Source: Bacteroidales bacterium UBA4284
GTDB lineage: Bacteria; Bacteroidota; Bacteroidia; Bacteroidales; UBA932
DNA length: 6,273 nt
Assembly: GCA_002395925.1 (NCBI GenBank)
Contig: DGVM01000061.1
Location: 1-6,273 of the forward strand
Direction of reading: 5' to 3'
Positions 5,562-6,273 of the stretch are shown piece after piece (position 1 is the first letter of the stretch; each line of letters opens with the position of its first letter). The notes under the pieces were generated by a model. It did not search any database, had not been told where the DNA came from, and saw only the letters and a program-made list of their open reading frames with translations. The position numbers were made by a program, and so were the translations under genes.

Positions 5562-6273
5562 ATGAAGAATTTTGTAGAGGAGCTCAAGTGGAGAGGAATG
5601 ATCCACGACATCATGCCCGGAACGGAGGAAGAATTGCTCAAAGGTCCGGCATCCGCTTATGTAGGAATAGACCCCACCGGTGATTCACTTCATATCGGTC
5701 ACCTGGTCAGCATAATGATACTGAAGCATTTCCAGGCCTGCGGGCACAAGCCCTACGCCCTGGTCGGCGGAGCCACCGGAATGATTGGCGACCCCAGCAT
5801 GAAAAGCCAGGAAAGGAACCTCCTCGACGAGGCCACACTCGCCCACAACGTGGAATGCATCAAAGCCCAGCTGGGCAAATTCCTCGACTTCGACTCCAGC
5901 GCCCCCAACAAGGCCGAACTGGTCAACAACTACGACTGGATGAAGGACTACTCCTTCATCAACTTTACCCGCGACATCGGCAAGATGATAACGGTCAACT
6001 ACATGATGAGCAAGGACAGCGTCAAGAAGCGCCTCAGCCGCGACTCTTCCGAGGGCATGTCCTTCACCGAATTCTCCTACCAGCTGCTGCAGGGCTACGA
6101 CTTCCTGTACCTCTACCAGCACAAGGGAGTCAAGCTCCAGCTCGGAGGCGCCGACCAGTGGGGCAACATCACCACCGGTACGGAAATGATACGCCGTTCC
6201 TGCCAGGGCGAGGCATTTGCCCTCACCTGCCCCCTCATCACCAAGGCGGACGGAGGCAAGTTCGGCAAGACCG
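5562..6273 (+). CDS. tyrS: Tyrosyl-tRNA synthetase, 5' part (truncated by window edge)
   Basis: TyrRS charges tRNA-Tyr with tyrosine in the cytosol. The 237 complete codons seen cover the class I catalytic domain, with no stop before the window ends. [16 protein letters not shown] (33-48) contains the tyrosine-binding Tyr33 and the HIGH signature (44-47). [11 protein letters not shown] (171-181) carries the Tyr/Gln/Asp residues that recognise the substrate tyrosine, and [12 protein letters not shown] (192-203) follows. The last visible residues, KFGKT (233-237), are the KMSKS-equivalent ATP-binding loop as found in E. coli-type TyrRS. The anticodon-binding and S4-like C-terminal domains (roughly 190 more residues in the family) lie beyond the edge. 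The ATG at 5562 gives the usual short N-terminus, [17 protein letters not shown]. It is divergent from tpiA, with a candidate promoter at 5511-5541. Confidence 0.97.
   Translation, partial: MKNFVEELKWRGMIHDIMPGTEEELLKGPASAYVGIDPTGDSLHIGHLVSIMILKHFQACGHKPYALVGGATGMIGDPSMKSQERNLLDEATLAHNVECIKAQLGKFLDFDSSAPNKAELVNNYDWMKDYSFINFTRDIGKMITVNYMMSKDSVKKRLSRDSSEGMSFTEFSYQLLQGYDFLYLYQHKGVKLQLGGADQWGNITTGTEMIRRSCQGEAFALTCPLITKADGGKFGKT

Noticed and set aside
5685..6122. Minus-strand open frame opposite tyrS
   Set aside because: The plus strand encodes TyrRS with HIGH and KFGKT motifs. The antisense product is a Val/Gly/His-rich shadow.

Overview
The window looks like chromosomal core DNA from a member of the Bacteroidota, most likely order Bacteroidales. 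Several signs point there: a short Hc1-type histone-like gene, promoter-like TAnnTTTG boxes, little Shine-Dalgarno signal ahead of most starts, a two-domain bL25 followed directly by pth, and a secreted M6 metalloprotease of a kind common in gut and rumen Bacteroidales. The coding DNA is fairly GC-rich for the group, with many third-position C and G. That would fit a Rikenellaceae-like or uncultured Bacteroidales lineage better than a low-GC Bacteroides, but this placement is inference.

Layout from left to right: the 3' end of htpG (Hsp90); a TAnnTTTG promoter box and a leader with two hairpins; rplY (bL25) and pth, only 2 nt apart and so surely one operon; an AT-rich gap with a candidate promoter; a 58-residue Hc1 histone-like gene; a good intrinsic terminator; a 127-bp palindromic element with perfect 26-bp arms and a GC-rich repeated core; a secreted M6 metalloprotease coupled by an ATGA overlap to a small lipoprotein of unknown function; tpiA on the minus strand, whose stop overlaps the lipoprotein stop; an 85-bp divergent promoter region with an inverted repeat; and the 5' part of tyrS, which runs off the right edge.

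Most genes are housekeeping: protein folding (HtpG), translation (bL25, Pth, TyrRS), nucleoid structure (Hc1) and glycolysis (TpiA). The accessory part is the protease-lipoprotein pair, whose products should act at or outside the envelope, together with the palindromic element just upstream. That element and the structured rplY leader are the two parts least explained by known genes. I see no CRISPR array, tRNA, rRNA, transposase gene or convincing new multi-gene system. The palindromic element is the best candidate for something undescribed.
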